Shown: piece after piece, positions 41,160 through 50,729 of the stretch
Layout: every line of letters starts with the position of its first letter
Position numbering within the stretch: position 1 is the stretch's first letter
Assembly (NCBI RefSeq): GCF_002355435.1
Contig: NZ_AP017313.1
Coordinates: forward strand, 5,270,001 to 5,334,000
Reading direction: 5' to 3'
DNA: 64,000 nt
From: Mucilaginibacter gotjawali
Lineage (GTDB): Bacteria; Bacteroidota; Bacteroidia; Sphingobacteriales; Sphingobacteriaceae
Notes under the pieces: generated by a model
Database searches by the model: none
Told to the model about the DNA's origin: nothing
The model's input: only the letters and a program-made list of their open reading frames with translations
Position numbers and translations under genes: made by a program

Positions 41160-42309
41160 TATCTACTGCAGTTTCAATAACGTTAACCTGTTCTTCAATT
41201 GTCCATTTTTCAACCAGGTTTTTTGATTTTCTTCCCATTTCCGCCAAAGCATTTTTTCCTGCACAAATGAGTTTATTCAGCTTTTCCGCCAGGTCGGCAA
41301 TTGTGCCGGCATTAAAGATCTCACCGTTTTCACCGGGTATAACCAGGTCCGCTGCGGCCCCAACTTTATCCGAAGCCAGGATGGCTTTCCCCGCTGCCAT
41401 AGCTTCGTTAATGGCCAGCCCCCAGGTTTCACCAGGCCCTTTTGAGGGCAGGCAAAACAAATCGCAGGCCTTGAAAACTACCGGCATTTGCGTTTGATTC
41501 TGAAAATCCATAAAATGAACGCGGCTGTTCTTTTCAGCTTTCAATATTAATTGCTCCTCCAGCGGGCCATTGCCTGCAAAAAGTAAATGTAACCCTGCTT
41601 TGTCCAGGTTTAAAAAAGCTTCCAGTAATAAAACCGGCGATTTTTTTTCTTCAAATTTCCCTGCAAAGAGGACGAGGATTTCGTCATCTTCAATGCCCAG
41701 GTTTCTTCTTAATAACAACGCCTCTTCATTCCCGCCTGCAGCAAACCGCCCGTTATCAATGGCGTGCGGCGCAAAACTCAGCTGCTCATCATCTATCCCG
41801 TATTTTTTAAAATAGTTTCTGGCATTTGTGCCTGGATAAAACGCATGATCAACATGCCGGTAAACCCATTTTAAAAATATTGTTTTCAGGATGGCTTTCA
41901 CCCCTTTTTCTTCATCCAGCAAAGTAGAATCCCCCCTGAAGAAAACCGGCAGCTTATTTTTAAAATAACGGAGCACTTTTAAGTGGCTTTGAAAACCCCA
42001 TCCATAAATAAGGAGGGCATCGGGCTGCCAGTTTTTTATTTGATCGACCAGGCCGGGGTTTACAATCCCCTTAAAATGATGCGTACCCGGATCTTTCGAG
42101 GTATTTTCCACCCATTCATAGGAGTATCCTTCCAACAAAGGTATATCCCATTTTATCTTTTTATTAAAGCCGGGGTCAAATTTGTCAGCAGACGCCTCGC
42201 CCCAGGTATAAAAAACCCTGATATCCAGTTTAGCCCTTTTGTGGAGTAATTGAAATACGGGCGCGTAGTATTGAATGGGATGCGTAGTTATGATGGCCAG
42301 TTTTTTCAT
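41152..42309 (-). CDS. GT-B glycosyltransferase (GT4 type)
   Basis: 385 residues. Begins MKKLAIITTHPIQYYAPVFQL, then FRGDSTLLDEEKG and the back domain LVLFAGKFEEKKSPVLLLEA, FLNLDKAGLHLLFAGNGP, with the EX7E-like PSKGPGETWGLAINEAMAAG. Retaining GT4 enzymes use NDP-sugars. It overlaps the Wzy-like gene by eight bases and the acyltransferase upstream by four (42306-42309). Confidence 0.93.
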   Translation of the reverse strand: MKKLAIITTHPIQYYAPVFQLLHKRAKLDIRVFYTWGEASADKFDPGFNKKIKWDIPLLEGYSYEWVENTSKDPGTHHFKGIVNPGLVDQIKNWQPDALLIYGWGFQSHLKVLRYFKNKLPVFFRGDSTLLDEEKGVKAILKTIFLKWVYRHVDHAFYPGTNARNYFKKYGIDDEQLSFAPHAIDNGRFAAGGNEEALLLRRNLGIEDDEILVLFAGKFEEKKSPVLLLEAFLNLDKAGLHLLFAGNGPLEEQLILKAEKNSRVHFMDFQNQTQMPVVFKACDLFCLPSKGPGETWGLAINEAMAAGKAILASDKVGAAADLVIPGENGEIFNAGTIADLAEKLNKLICAGKNALAEMGRKSKNLVEKWTIEEQVNVIETAVDNG

Positions 42310-43397
42310 TTCGAAGAAAGATTCCCTATTGAAAGAAACGGCTTTTCAAATAAATTAAAACTCAATAAAGAAAGCGGATATAAGATAACTGCGCTTATGG
42401 TCATGGTAACTAACGGGGCTGATATACCTTTAAGACCAGGCGCATATTTTATTACAAATTCAGCAACAACCGGGATAATTAATGCATGTAACAAATAGAA
42501 ACTATAAGATATTCTTCCCATTTTTTTAAATAACACATTCCCGAGTACCAAATTCAGCCATTTGACTGAAGTTACTGATAAATACAAAATGCCGGCAAAC
42601 CCAAACCCCATTAATGTAAAACCAGCTAGTTTAAATAAATTATAGAATTCAGCTGAAAGAGACAATATGGCATTGGATACGAGGATCCTGCCCAAATAAG
42701 TAACAGCTATAAATGCAGCCAGCCATGCCACCCGGTTTAGCAACACAAAATCCTTCTTTAATAACAACCTCGCCGAGAGAATACCGCAACCAAATTCAGC
42801 ACTTCTGAAAAGAATGGTATATGTTAATAAATCCATATGATTTTGCAGGATTAAGACTGAAACAATAGCTGTTAAATAAATCGCTGCAAAAATTAAAATA
42901 AATGTCTTTTTAAAGCCTATGATATTTTGATAAATCAATAAAAAGGGAACGATAAAATAAAACTGCCACTCAACAGTCAAAGTCCAAAAATGGCCGGCGA
43001 TAACAAACTGACTTTCAATAAAATTGAGATAAAATAGACTATGCAGAAAATAATATATGCTATTTAACCGGGCGTTGTAAAAAACGTTTGCCGTTACGAT
43101 ATAAATAACCACTGAAGCATAAAACGCAGGCGACAACCGAAACCATCTTTTTAACAGAAACCTGTAAAAATCGTGGTAGGAAAAATTGGATTTTGAAGCA
43201 TAGAAATAGTACATACAAAACCCACTGATAACGAAAAAAAGGTCAACACCATTTCCGCCCAAAGCTAAAAAATCAGATATATCTATTTTCCCAACGTAAC
43301 ACCTGGGGTTTCCGTGTATTACCCAGCAGTGTATCCATAAAACCCCCATGGCCGCTATAAACCTAAGGCCATCAAGCGTTTGTATTCTTTGTCTCAA
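42306..43397 (-). CDS. Acyltransferase-3 family O-acetyltransferase
   Basis: 363 residues with ten predicted helices. The N-terminal signature LDGLRFIAAMGVLWIHCW has the catalytic His; DLFFVISGFCMYYF and RWFRLSPAFYASVV have the usual Arg and Ser. The family O-acylates sugars at the membrane. Sequence is AT-rich compared with neighbours (many AAA/TTT codons), which hints at separate origin. It is in the operon with a four-base overlap with the GT4 downstream and 39 bases from the methyltransferase upstream. Confidence 0.9.
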   Translation of the reverse strand: MRQRIQTLDGLRFIAAMGVLWIHCWVIHGNPRCYVGKIDISDFLALGGNGVDLFFVISGFCMYYFYASKSNFSYHDFYRFLLKRWFRLSPAFYASVVIYIVTANVFYNARLNSIYYFLHSLFYLNFIESQFVIAGHFWTLTVEWQFYFIVPFLLIYQNIIGFKKTFILIFAAIYLTAIVSVLILQNHMDLLTYTILFRSAEFGCGILSARLLLKKDFVLLNRVAWLAAFIAVTYLGRILVSNAILSLSAEFYNLFKLAGFTLMGFGFAGILYLSVTSVKWLNLVLGNVLFKKMGRISYSFYLLHALIIPVVAEFVIKYAPGLKGISAPLVTMTISAVILYPLSLLSFNLFEKPFLSIGNLSSK

Positions 43398-43436
43398 ATA
43401 TTCTAATCGTTTAGGGAAATATTTTTATCAGTTTTT

Positions 43437-44063
43437 TCATTTCTGGCAATCAAAGGCGGCGGCTTTGTAAAACCTGCCTTCCTCTTCAACAAACTTAAAA
43501 ACGGGATCGCCTGAGTCGCCGAAAGTACAGGGACGGATGTTGATAAAACCTGCCTTTTTCAATTCGTATTCCAAGGATTTGTAATCCCACATCCAAAGGT
43601 GTTTGGAGTTACCATACATGCCTTTGATATTGGATGAAAGCGATTTTGGGCGATTTTCAACCCCCAGCATGGTATCATGCATCAATTCATTGGCAGGCGC
43701 TTCGGTAGTGTCGTAGCCGGAAATATAATCTTGCACAGCAGCTTTCAGATCAGGCACAACGCCTCTGAAAGTTCCCCCGGGCTTTAATATATTAAAGGTA
43801 TTTTTCAGCGCGGTTAAAAAATCCTCGTAAGCCAGGTGCTCCAGGATGTGCGAGCAATAAACTGCGTCGCAGCTACCCGGCTGCTCGGGCAATCCTTTAA
43901 CAATATCACCATATTTTACATTTGCCGGAAAACGCTGCTTGTTGCGCGTATATAACCTGCCAAAGATGGGCAAACGCTCAAAGCGTAAAGTTGGGGACGC
44001 ATCATAATTCACCCATTCGCCGGGGGCCGAAAATCCGCAGCCATATTGAACATATCTCTTCAT
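43437..44063 (-). CDS. SAM-dependent methyltransferase-like protein
   Basis: 208 residues. It starts MKRYVQYGCGFSAPGEWVNYD, a variant of motif I in this group, and has the later CDAVYCSHILEHLAYEDF and LKPGGTFRGVVPDL of the methyltransferase-11 type. The fold is right but the first Gly-rich loop is shortened, as in sugar-locus methyltransferases. Substrate unknown. The start shares one base with the stop of the GT upstream. Confidence 0.83.
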   Translation of the reverse strand: MKRYVQYGCGFSAPGEWVNYDASPTLRFERLPIFGRLYTRNKQRFPANVKYGDIVKGLPEQPGSCDAVYCSHILEHLAYEDFLTALKNTFNILKPGGTFRGVVPDLKAAVQDYISGYDTTEAPANELMHDTMLGVENRPKSLSSNIKGMYGNSKHLWMWDYKSLEYELKKAGFINIRPCTFGDSGDPVFKFVEEEGRFYKAAAFDCQK

Positions 44064-45346
44064 CAGGGTGTAAAAATAACCTTATTAAATAAATCGCATT
44101 GCCGTTTTGTCATTGTTTGGGCCGAATATTTTTTTACCGCATCCACATCGTAATCCGGTAAATTTGTAGTGCCATTCAATATCTGCTTAAAAAAGGAATC
44201 AATTTTTGAGAGCAATCCGGGTGTCTCATCATAGCTGTAAGTATCCTTAACTCCAAACTCTTTCAAAATAGCAATAGCAGAACTTTTTGTATTAAATACT
44301 GCCATCAGGGGTTTGTGGGTTAAAAGGTACGGAAATATTTTTGAAGCTGTATACTGCGGATCATCAGAACCCGGAATAAACAAGCCATCTGCCTGCTGCA
44401 GGGTTTGCAGCGTATGGTAATAACCTATCCTGCCGGTGATCTCCACTACATAGTTTTCTATTCGGCGTTCTTTTGCTAACGGCAAAATAGTTGCACTGCC
44501 TTGCCCGTTTGGGGCATAGCTGGTGCCGATAAAATAAAGCTTTAGCTTTTGATACAGATCCGGCTCGGCGGACAAACCCAATTTCAAAGCTTCAAAAACC
44601 GGGATGATTGCATTATGCATATCCATACCGCCGCGACCGATATAGACGATGTTTTTAAACGCAGGATCAAGCAGTGGCATAAATTCCCCTGTATGTTCAT
44701 CCGCTATTTTCAGATCCGGATCAAAGGCGCCGAAAGTAATGGTCTCAGAAGGGATATTTTTTAACCGGGGATACCTGTCCTTAAGTATCCCGATATAATT
44801 TTCCGAAACGCTGATCAATCCGCCCACTTCATTCATCGCTTTTGGCTCCAGGTATTTGTTTAAACGGTAGGAGAGCCAGTATTTTGGCGGTTGCTGTTCT
44901 TTGGGTTTATCGCGGTAATATTCGGAATGCCAGGGATCCTGCATATCGATCACATAAGGCACCTTAAACTTTTTTTTCCAGTAAGCCCCTAACGTGCAAA
45001 CCTGGAACTGTGTAGTGGAGAAATAGATCAAATCGAAATTACCTTCCTTTAAGAGCCGGTTTACTTTTTGCCGAAAAAACCACCACGACCGGTAAGAGAT
45101 ACTCCCGAAGCCCAGCTTCGAAGTCCATTTTTTACCGAGGGCTTTAATGAGGTGAACCCTTGTCCCTGCGGGGATACTTTCTGCCAGCAATTTATCCTGC
45201 GGAAGATCGGTACAGGCAGGGTCAACAGCCACCACTTCGGCCTGCCAGCCATTTGCTTCAAAATAAGGCAAACTCATCCGCACGCGTTGCATATCGGCCG
45301 TATTTACGGGCGGAAAATAGGGCGAAATGATCAATACCCGTTTCAA
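44063..45346 (-). CDS. GT-B glycosyltransferase
   Basis: 427 residues. Starts MKRVLIISPYFPPVNTADMQR, a GT4 opening; middle DLIYFSTTQFQVCTLGAYW, YVIDMQDPWHSEYYRDK; back domain NIVYIGRGGMDMHNAIIPV and the donor site FIPGSDDPQYTASKIFPYLL, where the usual EX7E is replaced by DDPxYxxSK, a known variant of this group. Inverting or retaining nature uncertain. It overlaps the acyltransferase upstream by four bases. Confidence 0.88.
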   Translation of the reverse strand: MKRVLIISPYFPPVNTADMQRVRMSLPYFEANGWQAEVVAVDPACTDLPQDKLLAESIPAGTRVHLIKALGKKWTSKLGFGSISYRSWWFFRQKVNRLLKEGNFDLIYFSTTQFQVCTLGAYWKKKFKVPYVIDMQDPWHSEYYRDKPKEQQPPKYWLSYRLNKYLEPKAMNEVGGLISVSENYIGILKDRYPRLKNIPSETITFGAFDPDLKIADEHTGEFMPLLDPAFKNIVYIGRGGMDMHNAIIPVFEALKLGLSAEPDLYQKLKLYFIGTSYAPNGQGSATILPLAKERRIENYVVEITGRIGYYHTLQTLQQADGLFIPGSDDPQYTASKIFPYLLTHKPLMAVFNTKSSAIAILKEFGVKDTYSYDETPGLLSKIDSFFKQILNGTTNLPDYDVDAVKKYSAQTMTKRQCDLFNKVIFTP

Positions 45347-46392
45347 TTAAGCGTAGTGTTATATTTATGGTTGAGTTTGCGTGCCAACCGGTGCCCCGGT
45401 CTTTCCACGGCTAAATAAAAGCCGTAGGATATGGCAACGGCAAGCAACAGAAATAGCGGGTAGGTAAAAGTATTATAAATAAAAAACAGCCGCAGGATCA
45501 CGTATAGCAATGGGTGACACAGGTAAAGTGAGTAAGAAAATTTACCCATTTTTTCGAGGGTTGTATTGGAGGGATGCGTTTTAAAGTAAACAATCTCCGT
45601 TTGCAGCCATTTATAAATCAGCAGCGCAAAAATATTCATCGAGAGAATATAACTGAGATGCAGGTGGAATTTTCCTATACAGCAAAAACAGCTGATCAAA
45701 AAAACAATGACCCGATAAATCATTACTGATTTAAAGCTGGCCTGCTTTAAATCATCAATATGTTCGGCTATCAGCACGCCCAGCAGCCAGCAGGGTAAAC
45801 CCACTATCCAGGTTAACCAGCCCCCCAACTGCCAGTAATAACCATGATAATTGGTATCCGTTTGTTTAACAAAAGCCACAACATCATGAAAACAAAGCGT
45901 ACCGATAACCAAAGCGGCGATGATATACGAAACAATGAATTTATTTTTCCAGCTGAGCTTGATCTTCGCCATAAATGGGTACAAACCGTAATAGATCAAC
46001 TCGCAAAACAAACTCCAAACCACGGCATTTTCAGGGTGGTTAAATTGTGTACCGATAATGAGGATCACGGCAAGCGGAATCAATATTCTCAGAAAACGCC
46101 TGATCCAGAATTCGGTTAAATTGGGGATGCCGTTTTTATTGGGGTAGTGGATCACAAAACCCGAGATGATAAAAAAAGCGATTACCGCCGAAGTGCCGTC
46201 AAATGCATTGGCTAAAAAATACCCGGCATCCCTGAAAATGGAATGCGCCGAATGTTTGAGCGCCGTGGCATAAACATTATCAAAATGCGAGAGCATTACG
46301 ATAAACGCCAAAACAAACCTGATGCTGTCAACCCCGTAAAACCATTTGGTTTTTGTATTATTCACCATCGCCGGCGGTGCAGCTTCAAACAT
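45343..46392 (-). CDS. Acyltransferase-3 family O-acetyltransferase
   Basis: 349 residues, ten helices. Motifs: GVDSIRFVLAFIVMLSHFD with catalytic His, AVIAFFIISGFVIHYP, and RRFLRILIPLA. C-terminal GKFSYSLYLCHPLLYVIL is typical. It O-acylates an extracellular or lipid-linked sugar. Composition is close to the operon average. It overlaps the downstream GT by four bases and the upstream GT by eight. Confidence 0.92.
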   Translation of the reverse strand: MFEAAPPAMVNNTKTKWFYGVDSIRFVLAFIVMLSHFDNVYATALKHSAHSIFRDAGYFLANAFDGTSAVIAFFIISGFVIHYPNKNGIPNLTEFWIRRFLRILIPLAVILIIGTQFNHPENAVVWSLFCELIYYGLYPFMAKIKLSWKNKFIVSYIIAALVIGTLCFHDVVAFVKQTDTNYHGYYWQLGGWLTWIVGLPCWLLGVLIAEHIDDLKQASFKSVMIYRVIVFLISCFCCIGKFHLHLSYILSMNIFALLIYKWLQTEIVYFKTHPSNTTLEKMGKFSYSLYLCHPLLYVILRLFFIYNTFTYPLFLLLAVAISYGFYLAVERPGHRLARKLNHKYNTTLN

Positions 46393-47605
46393 TTTCTATC
46401 ACTTTTAAAAATTTCCTGCTTTCTGTTTCCCAGTTCAATTCGGTTTGGCCCGCTTGCCAGGCCGCCGTTTTGGTTTGATATAACAGCTCCCTGTTTTTAT
46501 GGTATTGGGCCAGGATTGCCGACAAGTCCGATGCGTTTTTATAAACCTTGCCCGTTTGCGAATATTGCTCAAGCAAGCTATTTTGTGCCCTGGTATTGCT
46601 TGCCGCCACAGCAAGCCCGCATTGGATATAAGTAAAGATTTTGTTGGTTAACGAAATATCCCTGTTAAGGCATGAACCTGTTTCTGACGCCAGTCCGATA
46701 TCAAATTGAGAAGCGATGCTGAAGATCTGGCTTGCCTTTACCGGCTCGTAAAAGTACAGGTTATAATTGGCGATCCCGGCATCATGCGCCAGTTGCGAAA
46801 GGCTTTGCTTATATCCCTCTACCGGTTTCCCCAATAAATGCAGTTCGCATTTTACGCCCGACTGCCCTATTGCCTGCACGACAAGCTCCAGCCCGCGGCC
46901 GGGACCAATGGTTTGCGAAAACCAAAAAAGTTTTAATGGCTTTTTTTCGTTTTTAACGATAGAAATACCGGCAGTTAGCGGAAATACGTTCAGGATGGCC
47001 GTTACCGTTCGTTTATACAACGCAGCATACTGATCAGCAATCATAGGGCTGGACGCGGTAATGTAACTGGCACCGGGGAGATATTTATCTTCAAGATAAG
47101 TGCAAATTTTATAATGAAATGAATTAAGATCATCATCAATTTCCTGCCGGTGAAAATCTTCCGCGTCAAAACCAAAAGGCTTGTTGTTCCAGGCGGCGGC
47201 ATGAGCTGCTGCCGGCAAGGCGCCCAAATTGTGGGCAATGTACAGGTCGCCATTGTAATTTTTGGCTGCTTCTTTTAAAAAATAACTGCTTCTTGAAATG
47301 GCAAAATCCCCAAAAGTTTTATAAGCCCCCGTTTTTTTCACCATGAACCGGCTGAGCCGGTGAATCAATCGGCTTAAAAACCATAAAAAGCGCTTTTGCT
47401 CCGGGTCGCCACCCAAACGGATTGCACTCCATTTTTTTTTCGCAAATAATTGCTCGTCGTGTAGTGTTCCCCAATCATTCCAGTAAGCATATAGTACAGT
47501 TACCGCATATCCGGCATCGGTTAATGCGTCAGCCTCCTTAACCAAACGCGGGTTGAGAGAAGGCTGGCCCGATGAAATTAAAACTATTTTTTTTTCAGGT
47601 GCCAA
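46385..47605 (-). CDS. GT-B glycosyltransferase
   Basis: 406 residues. It starts KKIVLISSGQPSLNPRLVKEA, has YIAHNLGALPAAAHAAAW and FGFDAEDFHRQE in the acceptor domain, then the donor domain PLKLFWFSQTIGPGRGLELV, with a GLASETGSCLNRDISLTNK segment where EX7E would lie. It is of the Bacteroidota family of GT4-like enzymes annotated as capsule glycosyltransferases. Twenty bases separate it from the small membrane protein gene upstream. Confidence 0.87.
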   Translation of the reverse strand: MAPEKKIVLISSGQPSLNPRLVKEADALTDAGYAVTVLYAYWNDWGTLHDEQLFAKKKWSAIRLGGDPEQKRFLWFLSRLIHRLSRFMVKKTGAYKTFGDFAISRSSYFLKEAAKNYNGDLYIAHNLGALPAAAHAAAWNNKPFGFDAEDFHRQEIDDDLNSFHYKICTYLEDKYLPGASYITASSPMIADQYAALYKRTVTAILNVFPLTAGISIVKNEKKPLKLFWFSQTIGPGRGLELVVQAIGQSGVKCELHLLGKPVEGYKQSLSQLAHDAGIANYNLYFYEPVKASQIFSIASQFDIGLASETGSCLNRDISLTNKIFTYIQCGLAVAASNTRAQNSLLEQYSQTGKVYKNASDLSAILAQYHKNRELLYQTKTAAWQAGQTELNWETESRKFLKVIENV

Positions 47606-47625
47606 TAAGGTTGAGGTAAGGTCGA

Positions 47626-48012
47626 TTATTCGGTTTTTTGGTAATTAAGCAGGTTGTACATCATTACAGGTATGCCCACGATTAGTGATAATAAAATACC
47701 ATAATGCCAACCATGATAAAGTTGATCATTATCCCGCGTCAGGGTGGTCATCAGGATCAATTTGACAAAGCGGTATCCAATCCAGATCACAAATGTAAAA
47801 ATAACAACCCGTGTAGCCCGAAGCCTGAATTTAAATCCATCAACCGGGTCCGGATTAACTTTTAACTCTGCTTTTATTAAAATCTGCATCGAAAAATTGA
47901 TGAGGCAAAAAAGCAAAATGGACGTAATGCAATCATATAAAAGATGGTATTTAGTCAGCTGCCCCAGGTCATCCTCCAACAGCCAATCCAATAACCAATA
48001 TATCGTTCTCAT
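47626..48012 (-). CDS. Small membrane protein of unknown function
   Basis: 128 residues with three hydrophobic segments: ~27-45 (CITSILLFCLINFSMQILI), ~69-88 (VVIFTFVIWIGYRFVKLIL) and ~104-121 (YGILLSLIVGIPVMMYNLL). No family is recognised. Basic loops between the helices suggest a simple inner-membrane protein. Spacing of 20 bases on each side fits the operon. It may assist a polymerase or flippase, but nothing in the sequence shows it. Confidence 0.65.
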   Translation of the reverse strand: MRTIYWLLDWLLEDDLGQLTKYHLLYDCITSILLFCLINFSMQILIKAELKVNPDPVDGFKFRLRATRVVIFTFVIWIGYRFVKLILMTTLTRDNDQLYHGWHYGILLSLIVGIPVMMYNLLNYQKTE

Positions 48013-48032
48013 CTTTTATTTTGCTTTACCAA

Positions 48033-49055
48033 TCACTTATTAAAAAGTTGGAGATAGTTATGTGCGATCACCTCTGCATTAAACCGTTCCATTGCCGTTT
48101 TCCGGCACAGGAACCTATCGATGGTATCAATTTCCGCAATTTTTTGTTGCAGGCCTGCGGCATCATCCACAATAAAACCAGTAATGCCATTTTCAACCAC
48201 TTCGGGTACCGATCCTCTCCGGAAAGCGATCACCGGCGTACCGCAAGCCATCGCCTCTATCATTACCATCCCAAAGGGCTCATCCCATTCAATGGGGAAC
48301 AGTAATGCTTGGGCCTGCCCTAATTGCATATTCTTTTCAGCATCGTTTAAAGGGCCCACATATTTTATTTGAGTACCGTCAATTTGCGGTTCGATAACCG
48401 TTTTAAAATAAGCCTGGTCTTCTTCAGTATGTGATACATTGCCTGCTATAACCAATTGGTTATTTGTTGCTTTGGCAGCGTCAATAGCAGTGTGCGCGCC
48501 TTTAATCCTGTCCAAACGGCCTAAAAACATTAATGGCGCAGCTGTGCCAACTTTATAATTCAGCGTGTATTGCGAAAAATCAATCGCGTTATAAACCGTT
48601 TCCCAATGGCCCTTTATATTACCTGTGGCCACGCAGTTATCGCTGCAAGCGGTAAATATTAAGTTGCGGTTCGGTAAACTATTTACAATTTTTATCCCGC
48701 CTGTGGCTACCGGCCTGCCGTAGGTCATTATTTTTTTTACAGGGCTGTTTAAAATGGGGAGTAAATAAACCAAACGCCCAAAATTGTGGATCAGGTCAAA
48801 GTTATCCCGGTTTTTGCGCAGGTATTTCCAAACAAAGCGGGCTTCTTTAAACCGCACCTGTTTAGAGCGGCCCAAGTCATTCGTCCCAAAGGTAACCGTT
48901 TTGCCGCTGCAATGCGATTCCGGCCCGGCCAGTAAGGTTACCTCGTGGCCCAGCTTTTGGTATTCTTCCGCAAACAGGGACACCAGCCTTTCGTGTCCTC
49001 CATATAATATTGGAGGTACGGGTATCCCGGGATCCATGATCAGTAAAATCCTCAT
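48033..49055 (-). CDS. GT-B glycosyltransferase (GT4 type)
   Basis: 340 residues from the ATG at 49055 (MRILLIMDPGIPVPPILYGG), which overlaps the stop of the upstream gene as ATGA; an ATG at 49106 is inside that gene. The N-terminal PPILYGGHERLVSLFAEEY is the acceptor/donor loop, then APLMFLGRLDRIKGAHTAID and the EX7E donor site FPIEWDEPFGMVMIEAMACG. Retaining transferase acting in the cytoplasm on lipid-linked glycan. Confidence 0.94.
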   Translation of the reverse strand: MRILLIMDPGIPVPPILYGGHERLVSLFAEEYQKLGHEVTLLAGPESHCSGKTVTFGTNDLGRSKQVRFKEARFVWKYLRKNRDNFDLIHNFGRLVYLLPILNSPVKKIMTYGRPVATGGIKIVNSLPNRNLIFTACSDNCVATGNIKGHWETVYNAIDFSQYTLNYKVGTAAPLMFLGRLDRIKGAHTAIDAAKATNNQLVIAGNVSHTEEDQAYFKTVIEPQIDGTQIKYVGPLNDAEKNMQLGQAQALLFPIEWDEPFGMVMIEAMACGTPVIAFRRGSVPEVVENGITGFIVDDAAGLQQKIAEIDTIDRFLCRKTAMERFNAEVIAHNYLQLFNK

Positions 49056-50050
49056 GCTAACTCCGCCTCCACTTCCCTGCATATCGCCAGGTATTTCTCT
49101 GCACATTTTTCAAGCGTAAGGTTTTCAAGGATGTAATCCCTCGGCTTAAAATCATTTATTTTTCTTAAAAACACGGCAAGTTTAGGTTTAAAATCATTGG
49201 CATCAGTAAATTTTACGCCGCAACGCTCGTCCCAGTAAGGTACGGAACTTACCGGCTGATATTTTACCCTGTCGGGATAATAATGTGGGTCCTGCCAAAA
49301 GCCGCCCCTGTCCCAGGCCAAAATGGGTGTATTGGTTGCCAATATCTGCTGGTAAGCAAGCCCCTGCGTCTCATGCTCGCAAAGGAAGATCACCGCTTTT
49401 GAAACTTTGAGTTTTTCAGTCAGCTCATCATGCGTGTATTGCCCGTATTTAATAAAATGGTAGCTAACCTTTTGTTCATCCAGCACTTTGGTGACCGGGG
49501 CCACTAATTCCTCCTCCATTTGTTCATGCTGCCACCTTATTTTATAATAGATCAAAAAGTCAAAGGTCTTAACACTATCGTATGGCTTCCATTGTTCGGT
49601 GTCAATGCCTACAGGCCAGCCGAGCACTTTATTTCCGTAAGCTGGCATAAACATATCGCACATCCATTCACCGGGCACCAGCACGCGTTTTACATTTGGG
49701 TATTGTTCAAACAGATCAGCACATTCTATCGGGTGCGAGTAGATCCCCGCGCCAAGGATGATGGGGTTTTTCCATTTCTTTTCAAACACCAGGTGTGGTT
49801 TGCCGATGATACAGGCGATCTCGCCGGGATGTTTGCGGATATAGCCGTAATCATTAAACCTGTAAGGGAAGCCAATCCTGTCAAACCCTTTTAAAAGATT
49901 TATGGCTATAGTGGCAACGCCGCCGGGCTTTTGTTTACCCCGCACCAGACGTCTGATCAGCTTGCGGGGGTAGCGGTCGTATTTAAACCACCTGTCCGGG
50001 TCGGGTTCGCTGTAAAATATATTGATGGGCTTATCCAATTTTTTTGGCAA
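49052..50050 (-). CDS. GT-B-like glycosyltransferase
   Basis: 332 residues. The start INIFYSEPDPDRWFKYDRYPR and GGVATIAINLLKGFDRIGF are typical of unassigned GT-B enzymes in capsule loci; the back domain includes FLCEHETQGLAYQQILATNTP, a variant of the donor-site EX7E (E-x-QGLAYQQ). A short C-terminal helix runs to residue 332. Donor and linkage unknown. It overlaps the upstream methyltransferase by 20 bases. Confidence 0.75.
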   Translation of the reverse strand: MPKKLDKPINIFYSEPDPDRWFKYDRYPRKLIRRLVRGKQKPGGVATIAINLLKGFDRIGFPYRFNDYGYIRKHPGEIACIIGKPHLVFEKKWKNPIILGAGIYSHPIECADLFEQYPNVKRVLVPGEWMCDMFMPAYGNKVLGWPVGIDTEQWKPYDSVKTFDFLIYYKIRWQHEQMEEELVAPVTKVLDEQKVSYHFIKYGQYTHDELTEKLKVSKAVIFLCEHETQGLAYQQILATNTPILAWDRGGFWQDPHYYPDRVKYQPVSSVPYWDERCGVKFTDANDFKPKLAVFLRKINDFKPRDYILENLTLEKCAEKYLAICREVEAELA

Positions 50051-50708
50051 TTATTCCATAACTCATGCCACATGACGTGGCATCCCTGCTTTCTATTCTT
50101 TTTTTCGCCAAACGGGAAACAAATTTAAAGGGCGCCGAAAGCCCCCCGAGGCCTTTACCAAACAGCGTAGTTTTTCCGTCGAGTGTGCTGTATTCTATTA
50201 TTTCAAAGCCGGTATCTTTCAGCAACCGCTCCACAATATGCGGCCACGCTGTAAAAACATGATGATTAAGTTCCAGGTCCGACGGGGTAAAACAGGTTAA
50301 ATAACCGCTTTTTAATAAATTGATCCGGCTGGTGCTCCAGGCGGGGCTGGGCGTGGTTAAAATTAGCAGGCTACCGGGCGCCATCGTATCAAAAACATTT
50401 TTCATGCACAGCCAGGGGTTTCGCAAATGTTCAATAATCTCCAGCATGGTAACTACCTGCGCCGGTGCATGTCTATATGGAAAAGGCTGTTCAATATCCC
50501 ATTTTTCGGCCGAGGCATCCAACGGTTCCAAATCAAAAGCTTTGTAATTGATACCGGCCAATGTGATATACTTTTTCAGAATATTATCCCTCGACCCAAT
50601 ATCATAAAGGGTAGTGGTTTTGTTTTTTAAATCATTGCCGGTTATTTCACCAATCTTTTTTGCTGCCCATTCGTAGCGGTTAAGTGATGAGTTTTCTTTC
50701 AGTTCCAT
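50031..50708 (-). CDS. Class I SAM-dependent methyltransferase
   Basis: 225 residues. Motif I is TTLYDIGSRDNILKKYI, a variant with SRD in place of GxG; VVTMLEIIEHLRNPWLCM and MAPGSLLILTTPSP are clear methyltransferase-11 features. It could methylate a sugar or a carboxylate. It ends within the start of the GT after it, so it is co-translated. Confidence 0.85.
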   Translation of the reverse strand: MELKENSSLNRYEWAAKKIGEITGNDLKNKTTTLYDIGSRDNILKKYITLAGINYKAFDLEPLDASAEKWDIEQPFPYRHAPAQVVTMLEIIEHLRNPWLCMKNVFDTMAPGSLLILTTPSPAWSTSRINLLKSGYLTCFTPSDLELNHHVFTAWPHIVERLLKDTGFEIIEYSTLDGKTTLFGKGLGGLSAPFKFVSRLAKKRIESRDATSCGMSYGIIAKKIG

Positions 50709-50729
50709 TTTTTAAAACTTGTTATGATC